From: Lentzea aerocolonigenes
GTDB taxonomy: Bacteria > Actinomycetota > Actinomycetes > Mycobacteriales > Pseudonocardiaceae
DNA length: 33,075 nucleotides
Assembly (NCBI RefSeq): GCF_000955955.1
Contig: NZ_JYJG01000279.1
Location: 1-33,075 of the forward strand
Direction: 5' to 3'
In this document: one piece after another, positions 1-8,747 of the stretch
How the letters are laid out: each line of letters opens with the position of its first letter
Numbering within the stretch: the stretch's first letter is position 1
Made by a program: the position numbers and the translations under genes
The notes under the pieces: generated by a model
The model's database searches: none
The model's input: the letters and a program-made list of their open reading frames with translations, nothing else
What the model was told of the DNA's origin: nothing

Positions 1-1
1 G

Positions 2-1648
2 GTGGTGGACACCGCGAACACCGCCGGGTTCGGCGCGGGTGCGGTGATCCAGCTCGTCACGCAGATGGACCACCCGACCCCGGAGCAGATCGCGAACGGC
101 TCCGGTCCACAGGCGCAGTTCTTGTGGTACTCGATCGACGGCGGCCGGACGTTCCGGCCGTACGGCGACACACCGGTGATCCCCAACGGCGGCCGCGGCG
201 CCTTCCGCGACCCGAAGGTCGTCTGGGACTCCGCGCGCGGCCGGTGGGTCGCGGCGATCACTGAAGGAGACCGGATCGGGTTCTTCACCTCGCCGGACCT
301 CAAGGCGTGGATGCGGCAGTCCGAGTTCGCGAGCACCTACGGCACGCTCGAATGCCCGGACCTGTTCCAGCTCCGCGCCGACGACGGCACCACGCACTGG
401 GTGCTGGGCGTGAGCGCCAACGGGCGTCCGTCCGGCAAGCCGGAGACCTACGCGTACTGGACAGGTTCCTTCGACGGGGCCGCGTTCACGGCTGATTCCG
501 CTGTGCCGCAATGGTTGGATCACGGCTTCGACTGGTACGCCGGCGTCACCTGGGAGGATCCGGCCGCGCCGCTGGACCGCCGGTTCGGGATGGCCTGGCT
601 GAACAACTGGGCGTACGCGGACACCACCCCGACCAGGGCCACCGACGGCTTCAACGGAACCGACTCGATCGTCCGGCAGATCTCCCTGAAGCACTACGCG
701 GACGGGTACTCGCTGGTGTCCCAACCGACTTCCGCCCTGGCTTCGCACGCCTCCGCCGTGACGAACCTCGGCGCCATCGAGGTCGATGACGGTCTGGTGC
801 CGTTGGCGTACAAGGGAACCGCGTACCAGCTGGACACGGACGTCAGCTGGACCCAGCTCGACAACATCGGGGTGCAGCTGCGGGTGTCGGCCGATGGAAC
901 CCGGCACGCGGACGCCGGGATCTACCGCGACTACAGCTATCTCAACCGGCGGCAGACCGGACAGCCCGATCCCGGCGGCCCGCGAGGCGAGAGCCACGCC
1001 CCGTGGAATCCGGCGAAGACCACCGCCCACCTGCGCATCCTGGTCGACCGCACCTCCGTCGAGGTGTTCGTGGACGACGGCCGGTACGTGCACTCGAGCC
1101 AGGTGTTCGCCGACCCCTCGGACACCGGCGTCAACCTCTACGCCACCGGCGGCAGCGCCACGTTCGCCAACACGACGATCACAGAGTTCCACGACCTGAC
1201 CCAGCGCCCGGCGAAGCTGCTCTCGGGATTCGAAGGCTCCACCTACGATCCCGGCTGGACCGCCACCGGCAGCTTCACCGGAACCGGACCGCTGCCCTGG
1301 TACCTGCCGGGCATGGTCGGCAACTCGGCGCTGGACACTTTCGCCGGCGGTGGTGACCCGGCCACCGGCACGATCACCTCACCGGCGTTCACTCTGGACC
1401 GAGATCACCTGCACTTCCTGATCGCCGGCGGGGACCATCCGCACTCCTCGCCGGGGGAGACCTCGATCAACCTGATCGTGGACGGCCGGGTGGTGCGGAC
1501 GGCCACCGGCGACGACACCGGGGTGCTCAAGCCGGTCGACTGGGACCTGCGCGGCCTGCAGGGGCAGAGCGCCCGAGTGCAGGTGGTCGACCAGGCCGCC
1601 GGCGCGTGGGGGCACCTCATGGTCGACCAGCTGCTGCTGAGCGACTGA
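2..1648 (+). CDS. GH32 fructan hydrolase (levanase/inulinase type), 5'-truncated by window edge
   Basis: Glycoside hydrolase family 32 enzyme, expected to cleave beta-fructosyl bonds in levan, inulin or sucrose, normally outside the cell. The reading frame is open to the window edge, so the true start, any signal peptide and the N-terminal nucleophile motif (WMNDPNG-like) lie upstream. Two of the three family carboxylates are visible: the FRDP motif (Asp at residue 70 of the visible part) and the acid/base Glu of the ECPD motif (Glu117). The five-bladed propeller ends near residue 250. The GH32 C-terminal beta-sandwich follows, with a typical LVDRTSVEVFVDDG stretch near residue 345. Residues from about 405 to 548 form a further beta-rich module of the kind appended to secreted levanases, possibly carbohydrate-binding. 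The family is clear; the exact substrate cannot be told. Confidence 0.9.
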   Translation: MVDTANTAGFGAGAVIQLVTQMDHPTPEQIANGSGPQAQFLWYSIDGGRTFRPYGDTPVIPNGGRGAFRDPKVVWDSARGRWVAAITEGDRIGFFTSPDLKAWMRQSEFASTYGTLECPDLFQLRADDGTTHWVLGVSANGRPSGKPETYAYWTGSFDGAAFTADSAVPQWLDHGFDWYAGVTWEDPAAPLDRRFGMAWLNNWAYADTTPTRATDGFNGTDSIVRQISLKHYADGYSLVSQPTSALASHASAVTNLGAIEVDDGLVPLAYKGTAYQLDTDVSWTQLDNIGVQLRVSADGTRHADAGIYRDYSYLNRRQTGQPDPGGPRGESHAPWNPAKTTAHLRILVDRTSVEVFVDDGRYVHSSQVFADPSDTGVNLYATGGSATFANTTITEFHDLTQRPAKLLSGFEGSTYDPGWTATGSFTGTGPLPWYLPGMVGNSALDTFAGGGDPATGTITSPAFTLDRDHLHFLIAGGDHPHSSPGETSINLIVDGRVVRTATGDDTGVLKPVDWDLRGLQGQSARVQVVDQAAGAWGHLMVDQLLLSD

Positions 1649-1831
1649 GGGATCTACGAGCACACGACGTCGAGCTGGGATGATCCCACCTGCGTGGCCA
1701 CAGCTCATCGGCATGGCCGGCTTGCCCGGAAGCGGTGGTTGGTTGTGGTACTCGTTGGGTACCGTCCGACAGCCGCTTCGGTTACGGTACGCGGCTTACG
1801 AAAGCGGTCGTCCAACCTCTAACGGAGCGTC

Positions 1832-4800
1832 GTGACCGATCCTCCCGATCTCGACCGCGGTGTGCTCCGCACGCTGCTCACCGACGTGGTCACCGGTGCG
1901 CTCGCGCGTGGGGGGCTGAACGGCTGCCTCGACGGCGCGATCGCCAGGGCCCGGCAAATCGGTGGTTGCTGCTCGGTGTTCGTGTTCGACGTGGACCACT
2001 TCAAGACCGTCAACGACGCGTACGGGCACGCTCGCGGTGACGTGGTGCTGCGGTCGATCGTCGAGCGGGCCAAGGGCGTGGTCCGCGAAGCCGACGTGCT
2101 GGTGCGCTACGGCGGCGACGAGTTCGTGCTGGTGTTGCCGGAGACGGACGCGGTGGAGGCGCTGCAGGTCGCGACCCGGCTGGTGGACGCCATCGGCACC
2201 AAGCCGTTTCCCGGGAGTCCGCCGCTGTCGGTGTCGATCAGCCTCGGCCTGGCCACCTTCCCGGACGACGCGGCCGATCGGCAGTCGTTGATCGAGCTCG
2301 CCGATCGCCGCAACTACCTGGCCAAGCGCCGCGGGCGGGGCCGTGCGGTCGGCGACGACCTGCAGGCGAGCGGGCGGCGGTCCTCCGAGAGGTTGCTGGA
2401 GCGGGACGCGGCGCTGGCGGTGGTGCGCGACTTCCTCGTCCGGCTGGACGTGTCCGGACGCGGCGCGCTGCGGGTGGCGGGCGAGCGCGGCGCCGGGCAC
2501 AGCAGGTTCCTGGCCGAGGTCGGGAAACTGGCCCGGCTGCGCGGGTTCGAAGTGGTCGACGGGGTCGCGGAACCGGCGGGGCACGCCGAACGGGTGCTGG
2601 TGCTCGCCGACACCGATGCCGACCTCGCGGACGTGGGACGGCGGGTGCGGCGGCTGGCCTCCTCCGTGCGGGTCGTCGGGCTGGTGCAGGCGGTGCACGA
2701 TCCCGCGGGGCCGGTGCCGCAGGCGTTGCCGCTGCTGGACACCGCGGTGCTGACGCCGCTGTCCGAGTCCGCGCTGCACGTGTGGCTGCGCACGACGCTG
2801 CGCGGCGAGCCCACACGCGAACTGGTGCACTGGCTGGCCCGGCGCAGCGGTGGCTTCATCGCCCAGGCCGAGCGCGGCCTGACGCAGCTCGCCGGCCGCG
2901 GCCACCTGGAGCAGGGCGGCAACGGCGACTGGGGCGTGTCCGCCGCTGCGGTGGCCCGTGCCGACAACGCCCGGCGGCGCCTGCCCGCGGCGGTCAGCAG
3001 CCTCGTGGGCCGGGCGCGGGACGTCTCGCGGCTGACCGACCTGCTCGCCGAACGGCGGCTGGTCACGCTGACCGGAGCCGGTGGCATCGGCAAGACCCGG
3101 CTGGCGGTCGCCGTCGCCGGGGCCGTGGCGGACGAGTTCGCGGACGGGGCCGTGTTCGTGTCGCTCGCCGAGGCCACCACGACCGAGATGGTGGTCTCCG
3201 CGGTCGCCGCCGTGCTGGAGGTGCCGGAGGGCACGAACGAGCCGCTGACCGACGCGGTGATCCGGGCGCTGAGCGGGCTCGAGCTGTTGCTGGTGCTGGA
3301 CAACTTCGAGCACGTGCTGAGCGCCGGTTCGTTCGTGGCGGCGCTGCTGGCCGCGGCGCCGGGAGTGTGCGTGCTGGCCACGAGCCGGCAGCGCCTGAGG
3401 CTCACCGGCGAGCAGGTCTACCCGGTCGGGCCGCTGCCGGTGCCCGACCTGGACCGCCTGCCGTCCCGGCCGGAGGAGGCCGACGAGGCGCTGGCGTCCT
3501 GGCCCGCGCTGGCGTTGTTCGTGTCCAGGGCGACCGAGGCCGTGTACGGGCTGACCTTCTCCGCGGCCGACCTGCGCGCCGCGGCCGAGGTGTGCGTCCG
3601 GCTGGACGGGCTGCCACTGGCCATCGAGCTCACCGCGGCGAACTGCGACGTCCTTTCGCCGACCCAGATCCTCGCCCAGCTCGACGTCCGGTCGGAGCTG
3701 CCCGCCGCCGGGCCCCAGGACCTGCCCGCGCGGCAACGGACCCTGCGCGCGACCATCGACTGGAGCTTCGCGCTGCTCGACGCGGACGACCAGGAGCTGC
3801 TGACCCGCCTGGCGGTGTTCGCCGGTGGCTGCACGGCCGACGCCGTCGCCGCGATCTGCCTGCCCTCCGACGAGACCACCGAGAGGCTGGCCAAGCGCCT
3901 CACCGGGCTGGTCGACCGCAACCTCCTCGGCGCGCGGCACACCGAGGACGGCCTCAGGTACACGATGCTGGAGACCATCCGCGCCTACGCCGGCGAACGG
4001 CTGACGGACGAGCAGGTGACCGCGCGCCACACCTCCTACTTCGCCGAGTTCGCCGCACGCGCGGACCGCGGCCTGGGCGGCCACGACGGAGCGGCGTGGT
4101 ACGCGCGGGTCAGCCGCGAGTACCTCAACCTGCGCGCGGCGCACACCAGGGCGATGGCGGACGCGGATCTGCTCACCGCCGCGAGGATCGTCCTCGGCGT
4201 CAACCGGTTCTGGCAGAAGGGCTGGCACATCCGCGAGGGCAGGGAGTGGCACCGCCGCCTGCTTGCGGAGGACGGGCTGCCAGAGGGCGTTCGCGGCAGG
4301 GTGATGGACTCCGCGGCGTTCCTCGCCATCAAGCAGGACGACCAGGCGACCGCCAGGACGCTGGGCGAGGAGAGCCTGCGGATCGGCCGCCGGCTCGGCG
4401 ACCACGACCTGATGGCCCAGTCGCTCAACGTCGTCGGCCTCGTCGCCAGGCAGAGCGGCGACCTGGACCAGGCCCGCGCGTACTTCGGCGAGTGCGTGGA
4501 GATCGAACAAGCGCACGGGAAACGCGACAACGTCCTGGCCGCGGCGCGCGGCAACCTGTCGATCATCGCCCGCTTCGAGGGCGACCTGCACACCGCGCGC
4601 GACCTGATGCGGCACAACGTCGAGCTGGACCGCGTGGTCGGCAACCTCCGCACGCTGCTGCTGGACCTCGTCGGCCTGGGCGACGTCTGCGTGGACCTGC
4701 GCGACGCCGCCGCCGCCCGCCCGCTGCTCACCGAAGCCGTCGAGATCAGCAGGCAGATCGGCGACATGGGCGGCGAGGCGTACGCCTGCCACATCCTCGG

Positions 4801-5167
4801 CCGCCTCACCCGGCTGGAAGGCGACCCGGTCGAGGCCTACCGCCTCTACACCGCCGCCATCCGCATCCACCACGGGTTCGGCGACCGGTTCGCCGTCCTC
4901 TACACGCTGAGCTCGCTCGTCGACCTGCTCAGCACGGTGGACGCCACCTCGGCCGCCAGGATGCTCGGCGCCGTCGAGGTGATCCGCGAGCAGGACGGCT
5001 CACCGATGACCAAGCACCAGCTGGCCGTCCGGGACGGCACGGTGCGCCGCATCCGTGCCGTGCTCACCGACGCCGAACTGGACGCCGCGACGGCTGCCGG
5101 AGCCGCGATGGACCTCGACGCCCTGGTCGCCTGCGCCTTCGAGGTGGACCCGGCCGCGTTCGCCTAG
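1832..5167 (+). CDS. GGDEF diguanylate cyclase fused to STAND/NB-ARC ATPase and TPR repeats
   Basis: An 1111-residue multidomain signalling protein. Residues about 17-165 are a GGDEF domain that looks active: metal Asp53, guanine-contact Asn61/Asp62, intact signature RYGGDEF (92-98), and an RxxD inhibitory site (Arg85-Asp88) for c-di-GMP feedback. Next comes a region resembling a decayed ATPase, whose P-loop reads GERGAGHS (217-224) with His in place of Lys. A proper NB-ARC-like ATPase then begins near 395, with Walker A GAGGIGKT (415-422) and Walker B ending in Asp490, followed by a winged-helix-like segment near 640-690. The remainder to about 1085 is TPR-like helical repeats. No DNA-binding HTH is visible at the C-terminus. 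The GTG start is supported by GGAG at 1824-1827. The layout parallels mycobacterial class III cyclase-ATPase proteins but with a GGDEF domain in the cyclase position. The input signal is unknown. Confidence 0.85.
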   Translation: MTDPPDLDRGVLRTLLTDVVTGALARGGLNGCLDGAIARARQIGGCCSVFVFDVDHFKTVNDAYGHARGDVVLRSIVERAKGVVREADVLVRYGGDEFVLVLPETDAVEALQVATRLVDAIGTKPFPGSPPLSVSISLGLATFPDDAADRQSLIELADRRNYLAKRRGRGRAVGDDLQASGRRSSERLLERDAALAVVRDFLVRLDVSGRGALRVAGERGAGHSRFLAEVGKLARLRGFEVVDGVAEPAGHAERVLVLADTDADLADVGRRVRRLASSVRVVGLVQAVHDPAGPVPQALPLLDTAVLTPLSESALHVWLRTTLRGEPTRELVHWLARRSGGFIAQAERGLTQLAGRGHLEQGGNGDWGVSAAAVARADNARRRLPAAVSSLVGRARDVSRLTDLLAERRLVTLTGAGGIGKTRLAVAVAGAVADEFADGAVFVSLAEATTTEMVVSAVAAVLEVPEGTNEPLTDAVIRALSGLELLLVLDNFEHVLSAGSFVAALLAAAPGVCVLATSRQRLRLTGEQVYPVGPLPVPDLDRLPSRPEEADEALASWPALALFVSRATEAVYGLTFSAADLRAAAEVCVRLDGLPLAIELTAANCDVLSPTQILAQLDVRSELPAAGPQDLPARQRTLRATIDWSFALLDADDQELLTRLAVFAGGCTADAVAAICLPSDETTERLAKRLTGLVDRNLLGARHTEDGLRYTMLETIRAYAGERLTDEQVTARHTSYFAEFAARADRGLGGHDGAAWYARVSREYLNLRAAHTRAMADADLLTAARIVLGVNRFWQKGWHIREGREWHRRLLAEDGLPEGVRGRVMDSAAFLAIKQDDQATARTLGEESLRIGRRLGDHDLMAQSLNVVGLVARQSGDLDQARAYFGECVEIEQAHGKRDNVLAAARGNLSIIARFEGDLHTARDLMRHNVELDRVVGNLRTLLLDLVGLGDVCVDLRDAAAARPLLTEAVEISRQIGDMGGEAYACHILGRLTRLEGDPVEAYRLYTAAIRIHHGFGDRFAVLYTLSSLVDLLSTVDATSAARMLGAVEVIREQDGSPMTKHQLAVRDGTVRRIRAVLTDAELDAATAAGAAMDLDALVACAFEVDPAAFA

Positions 5168-5248
5168 TGGCACCGCGGAATCGGCATTGGCAGGTCACGC
5201 GATCTCCGCCGGCCGCACGCCGAGCGAACCGGAGTGGTCCAATGAAGG

Positions 5249-5575
5249 ATGAGCACTTCGGGCGACAACGCCGACCGGATCCGTCAGCAGGACGAGATCG
5301 ACAGCGAGGTGGCCGCGTCGGCCGCGGCGATCTCGTCGCGGACATCCGGGGATGAGCGCGATCGTGCCCTGGATCGCCGGGAGGCGGGACTGGACGAGCG
5401 TGAGCAAGGTCTGGACGGCCGCGAGACCGAACTGGATGAGCGCGAGGCGGCGCAACGGCGTCGCGGTCATGCGATGGAGGATCGGGAAGTCCGGGCTGAA
5501 CGGCGAGACCTGGACGCCGACCAGCGAGAGATCGACGTGCAGACCGCATGGCCGGTGAGTGAAGAGCCGGTGTGA
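5249..5575 (+). CDS. small charged heptad-repeat coiled-coil protein
   Basis: Predicted 108-residue protein with no recognised enzymatic domain. Residues 41-68 are four consecutive heptads beginning LDRREAG, LDEREQG, LDGRETE and LDEREAA, and the charged helical pattern continues to about residue 98. This is a strong coiled-coil signature with no signal peptide or membrane segment, so a cytoplasmic oligomer or scaffold is likely. The periodic protein pattern argues that the plus frame is real rather than the antisense frame over the same DNA. The start is uncertain: ATG at 5249 has only a purine-rich GAAGG stretch immediately next to it. Similar short repeat proteins occur in actinomycetes as hypotheticals; I do not assign a function. 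Confidence 0.6.
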   Translation: MSTSGDNADRIRQQDEIDSEVAASAAAISSRTSGDERDRALDRREAGLDEREQGLDGRETELDEREAAQRRRGHAMEDREVRAERRDLDADQREIDVQTAWPVSEEPV

Positions 5576-5770
5576 CATGACGGGGTTCAGTTCCTCGTCT
5601 TCGGTGGCGTCGTCGAACTCGGGCGCGTGTTTCCCGCACACCCCTGCCGGTGAAGTTGTGGCAGGACGCGCAGCGGGCCGCCTGGCCGGCGGACAGCTCC
5701 GACCGATCGGGGACCGAACCGTTTCGGCTGCCGCTCCGAACCCCTGGTGTGGACCCGGGGAAGGGGTGCG

Positions 5771-6355
5771 ATGGAGCTCGTGCGGCCGCGGACTGCGGAG
5801 TCAGTGCCGGAACAGGTCGGCCCGGAACTGCTGGAACAGGTGGCGCGAGGTGACCAAGCTGCGTTCGGGCGGCTTTACGACCTCATGTCCGGCAAGGTGT
5901 TCGGGCTGATCCGGCGAGTGCTGCGGGACGAGGCCCAGTCGGAGGAGGTGTTCCAGGAGGTCATGCTCGAGGTCTGGCGCAAGGCCAGCCGCTTCGACAC
6001 CGCACTGGGCAGCCCGTCCGCGTGGATCATGACCATCGCGCACCGCCGTGCCGTGGACCGGGTGCGCTCGGCTCAGGCCGCGGGAGACCGCGACGTCCAG
6101 GCGGCCCGGCTCGAGGTCGACACGCCGTTCGACAACACGAGCGAACAGGCGGCCAGTCGCCTCGAGCAACGGCAGGTGCGGCGGTGCCTGAGCTTCCTGA
6201 CCTCGTTGCAGCGGGAGTCGGTGCTGCTCGCCTACTACCAGGGTTACACCTGTCCGGAAGTCGCGAGCCTGCTGAGGATCCCGCTCGGCACGGTCAAGAC
6301 GCGGATGCGGGACGGCCTGATCAGACTGCGTGACTGCATGGGGGTGTCGGCATGA
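5771..6355 (+). CDS. sigK: ECF RNA polymerase sigma factor, SigK type
   Basis: A 194-residue ECF sigma factor. Region 2 (about residues 25-95) contains the DAxxxVFQEVMLEVW-like helix and the SPSAWIMTIAHRRAVDRVR promoter-melting segment. Region 4 (about 135-190) contains the helix-turn-helix ending PLGTVKTRMRDGLIRLR. ATG at 5771 is preferred over in-frame starts upstream because a purine-rich GGGGAAGGGG run ends four bases before it. The gene overlaps the following anti-sigma gene by four bases (ATGA), indicating translational coupling. The pairing with an RskA-type anti-sigma factor and a downstream fasciclin lipoprotein (MPT70/MPT83 family) matches the SigK regulon known in Mycobacterium. 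I saw no convincing SigK-type promoter in front of this gene itself. Confidence 0.9.
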   Translation: MELVRPRTAESVPEQVGPELLEQVARGDQAAFGRLYDLMSGKVFGLIRRVLRDEAQSEEVFQEVMLEVWRKASRFDTALGSPSAWIMTIAHRRAVDRVRSAQAAGDRDVQAARLEVDTPFDNTSEQAASRLEQRQVRRCLSFLTSLQRESVLLAYYQGYTCPEVASLLRIPLGTVKTRMRDGLIRLRDCMGVSA

Positions 6356-7113
6356 GCCTCATCGAACTGCACCAGTTGTCCGGTGCGTGGGCGATGAACG
6401 CCTTGGACGACAACGAGAACAAGGCCTTCGAACAGCATCTGCGCGAGTGCGAGAGCTGTGCGGCCGAGGCCGCGGAACTGCGGGAGACCGCGGCACGCCT
6501 CGGCGCGGTCACCGAGCACGCGCCGCCTCCTGCGCTACGAGCGCGTGTGCTCGCGGTCGCGGCGCAGACGCGCCAGCTCCCACCAGCGACACCGCCGTCG
6601 GAAACCCGGGCGTCGGCGGTGCTTGCCGAACGGCGATGGCTCAAGCGACTCGGTGTGCTCGCCGCCGCCGCGAGCGTGCTCGCTGCGGTGGCGCTTGGCA
6701 CACAGGCCGTGCGCAGCAACAACGAGCTGTCGCGCGAGGTGGACGCGTTGCGTCAGGTCACCGCCGAGTACAACCAGCTGGCCGCGCTGATGTCCTCTCC
6801 CGGCGCCACAACGGTCAGCAGGTCCGTGGAGCACGGTGGCACCGGCATGGCCGTGTACGCGCCCAGCCAGAACAAGGTCCTGTTCCTGGCTGGCGGACTT
6901 CCCCAGTTGCCCGCGGACCGGTCGTACCAGCTGTGGGTGGTCGCCGCGGACGGACCGCAGTCCGCCGGGGTGCTGCCCACGGGCGGCAAGTTGCCGCCGA
7001 TGGTGATGGAAGCGCTTGCGGGGACCGAGAAACTGGCGTTGACCGTCGAGCCGCGCGGAGGGTCGAAGGGGCCGACGACCGCGCCACTGGTAGTGCTTCC
7101 GCTGGCGGTCTGA
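6352..7113 (+). CDS. rskA: anti-sigma-K factor RskA
   Basis: A 253-residue single-pass membrane anti-sigma factor. The cytoplasmic N-terminal domain carries the zinc anti-sigma motif H-x3-C-x2-C (QHLRECESC, about residues 31-38), which binds the sigma factor. A hydrophobic segment near residues 97-117 crosses the membrane. The extracytoplasmic C-terminal domain has the RskA-type beta-rich fold with a YQLWVVAADGPQSAGVL-like stretch. The first codon overlaps the stop of the sigma gene. In the Mycobacterium system RskA holds SigK inactive until redox-linked regulated proteolysis; that mechanism is carried over here by homology only. Confidence 0.9.
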   Translation: MSLIELHQLSGAWAMNALDDNENKAFEQHLRECESCAAEAAELRETAARLGAVTEHAPPPALRARVLAVAAQTRQLPPATPPSETRASAVLAERRWLKRLGVLAAAASVLAAVALGTQAVRSNNELSREVDALRQVTAEYNQLAALMSSPGATTVSRSVEHGGTGMAVYAPSQNKVLFLAGGLPQLPADRSYQLWVVAADGPQSAGVLPTGGKLPPMVMEALAGTEKLALTVEPRGGSKGPTTAPLVVLPLAV

Positions 7114-7148
7114 CCAATCCGTTCGCCCGGCGGCTGCGAACTACTGGT

Positions 7149-8654
7149 GTGAAGGCAACACGAACCGTCCTCATCGGACTGGTGTCCGTGGCGGCGGCAC
7201 TGGCGGCGGGTCATCTCGTCGCCGCACTGGTGAACCCGCTCGCGTCGCCGTTCCTCGCCGTCGGCAACACCGCCATCGACCTGACCCCGCACCCGGTCAA
7301 GGACTTCGCGGTCCGCACGTTCGGCGAGAACGACAAAGTGGTGCTGCTGGCCGGAATGGCTGTCGTGGTGGCCGGGCTCGGTGTGGTGGCGGGCCTGGTG
7401 TCCCGCCGCGGTCCCTGGCCCGGCACGCTGATCGCGCTGCTGCTGGGCCTGCTCGGTGTCGGTGCGGTGCTGGCTCGCCCGACGACGACACCGCTCGCCG
7501 TCCTCGCCCCGGTGACGAGCCTCGTGGTGGGCGTCGTCGCGTTCCGCCGGCTGCATTCGCGGGCGGCACCGCAGGACATGGCGGAACGCAGGCGTTTCCT
7601 GCTGTCGACGGCGGCGGTGGCCGCGGGTGCGGGCCTCGCCGTGACGGCAGGGCAGCTGCTCACCGCCCGGGTGGACGTGGAGTCGTCTCGACGCGGAATC
7701 AGGTTGCGGCCACAGGAGAACGCGCCGGAGATCCCGTTCGGCGCGGACTTCTCCCGCGAGGGAACGCCGGCGTTCCTCACGCCCAACCAGGATTTCTATC
7801 GCGTCGACACCGCGCTGACGGTGCCCAGGCTGCGCGCGGAGGACTGGCGCCTGCGCGTGCACGGCATGGTGGACAACGAGATGGTGCTCACCTACGACGA
7901 CCTGCTGCGCCGCCCGCTGGTCGAGAGGACCATCACGCTGGTCTGCGTGTCGAACGAGGTCGGCGGCCCGTACATCTCCACGTCGAACTTCATCGGCGTC
8001 TCACTGCCGGACCTGTTGCGCGAAGCGGGTGTGCGCCCCGGCGCGGACCAGCTCGCCACCCGCAGCGCCGACGGCTGGACGTGCGGCACACCGGTCGCCA
8101 CGATCATGGCGCCCGGCAGCAACGCGATGCTCGCCGTCGGCATGAACGGCGAACCGCTGCCCGTCGAGCACGGTTTCCCGGTGCGCATGGTCGTGCCGGG
8201 CCTGTACGGCTTCGTCTCCGCGACGAAGTGGCTGGTCGATGCCGAGCTCACCACCTTCGGCGCGTTCGACCCGTACTGGGCACAACGCGGCTGGGGCAAG
8301 AAGGCCCCGGTCAAAACCATGTCCAGAGTGGACAGACCGAAGCCGTTCGAGAAGGTGCGCGCCGGCAGGTTCGTCGCGGCGGGCGTGGCCTGGGCCCAGC
8401 ACACCGGGATCGACCGCGTGGAGGTGCGCGTCGACGGCGGCCCGTGGCAACAGGCCACGATCAGCACCGAGGTCAACGTCGACACCTGGCGCATGTGGCG
8501 GGTCGAGCTCGACCTCGCGCCCGGTGGTCGGACGATCGAGTGCAGGGCCACCGACCGGACCGGCCACGTGCAGACGAACGACCGCGCCAACCCGATTCCG
8601 GACGGCGCAACGGGATGGCACTCGATCGCGTTCACCGCTGTGACCAACCCGTGA
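7149..8654 (+). CDS. membrane-anchored molybdopterin-dependent oxidoreductase (sulfite oxidase family)
   Basis: About 501 residues. The first ~135 residues contain several hydrophobic segments (about 5-28, 65-87, 95-108 and 112-133). They are followed by an RRRFLL twin-arginine-like motif and another hydrophobic stretch (148-170), so the catalytic part is probably exported while anchored. The oxidoreductase molybdopterin-binding domain (about 205-390) contains the molybdenum-ligand Cys266 in the CVSNEVGG motif. A Mo-co dimerisation-type beta domain follows (about 400-500). The substrate is unknown; sulfite oxidase and MsrP-like sulfoxide reductase are both in this superfamily. The GTG start at 7149 lies 35 bases after the rskA stop without a strong ribosome site, so the start could be slightly upstream. 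Clustering with sigK/rskA suggests a role in extracytoplasmic redox. Confidence 0.85.
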   Translation: MKATRTVLIGLVSVAAALAAGHLVAALVNPLASPFLAVGNTAIDLTPHPVKDFAVRTFGENDKVVLLAGMAVVVAGLGVVAGLVSRRGPWPGTLIALLLGLLGVGAVLARPTTTPLAVLAPVTSLVVGVVAFRRLHSRAAPQDMAERRRFLLSTAAVAAGAGLAVTAGQLLTARVDVESSRRGIRLRPQENAPEIPFGADFSREGTPAFLTPNQDFYRVDTALTVPRLRAEDWRLRVHGMVDNEMVLTYDDLLRRPLVERTITLVCVSNEVGGPYISTSNFIGVSLPDLLREAGVRPGADQLATRSADGWTCGTPVATIMAPGSNAMLAVGMNGEPLPVEHGFPVRMVVPGLYGFVSATKWLVDAELTTFGAFDPYWAQRGWGKKAPVKTMSRVDRPKPFEKVRAGRFVAAGVAWAQHTGIDRVEVRVDGGPWQQATISTEVNVDTWRMWRVELDLAPGGRTIECRATDRTGHVQTNDRANPIPDGATGWHSIAFTAVTNP

Positions 8655-8665
8655 CCGAGATACGC

Positions 8666-8692
8666 CAATCCGTCCGGCACTGCACACCGAAT
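8666..8692 (+). promoter_or_regulatory. SigK-type promoter before the fasciclin gene
   Basis: CAATCC at 8666-8671 and CCGAAT at 8687-8692 are separated by 15 bases. From memory, the mycobacterial SigK consensus is CCATCC upstream of CCGAAT with a spacer in this range, so this is a 5/6 plus 6/6 match. It lies about 55 bases upstream of the lipoprotein start codon, in the only sizeable gap of the module. Confidence 0.6.
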
Positions 8693-8732
8693 ACCTGATG
8701 TAGCACCGGAAAGCACACCGGTGACCATCCAC

Positions 8733-8739
8733 AAAGGAG
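8733..8739 (+). promoter_or_regulatory. ribosome binding site deciding the lipoprotein start
   Basis: AAAGGAG lies eight bases before ATG at 8748. It selects this start over the in-frame GTG at 8721, and it places the signal peptide immediately at the N-terminus. Confidence 0.8.
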
Positions 8740-8747
8740 TGATCTGC

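Noticed and set aside
1747..1763. GGTAC-N7-GTACC inverted repeat upstream of the GGDEF gene
   Set aside because: A five-base arm is expected by chance often enough that I would not call it an operator.
1796..4873. 1025-codon open frame on the minus strand opposite the GGDEF-ATPase gene
   Set aside because: It is antisense to a clearly homologous protein; its translation is Gly/Arg/Val/Gln-rich low-complexity sequence typical of mirror frames in high-GC coding DNA.
2782..5355. Long plus-strand frame overlapping the ATPase-TPR gene
   Set aside because: An out-of-frame shadow dominated by Ala/Arg/Gly/Pro, extending past the true stop only because stops are rare at this GC.
5195..5641. Minus-strand open frame over the small coiled-coil gene
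   Set aside because: The regular heptads in the plus frame explain the DNA better; the antisense product shows no recognisable domain.
5703..5741. Possible SigK promoter before sigK (CCGAAC repeats)
   Set aside because: CCGAAC at 5713 and 5736 resembles the -10 box, but no CCATCC-like -35 lies at a 15-17 base spacing.
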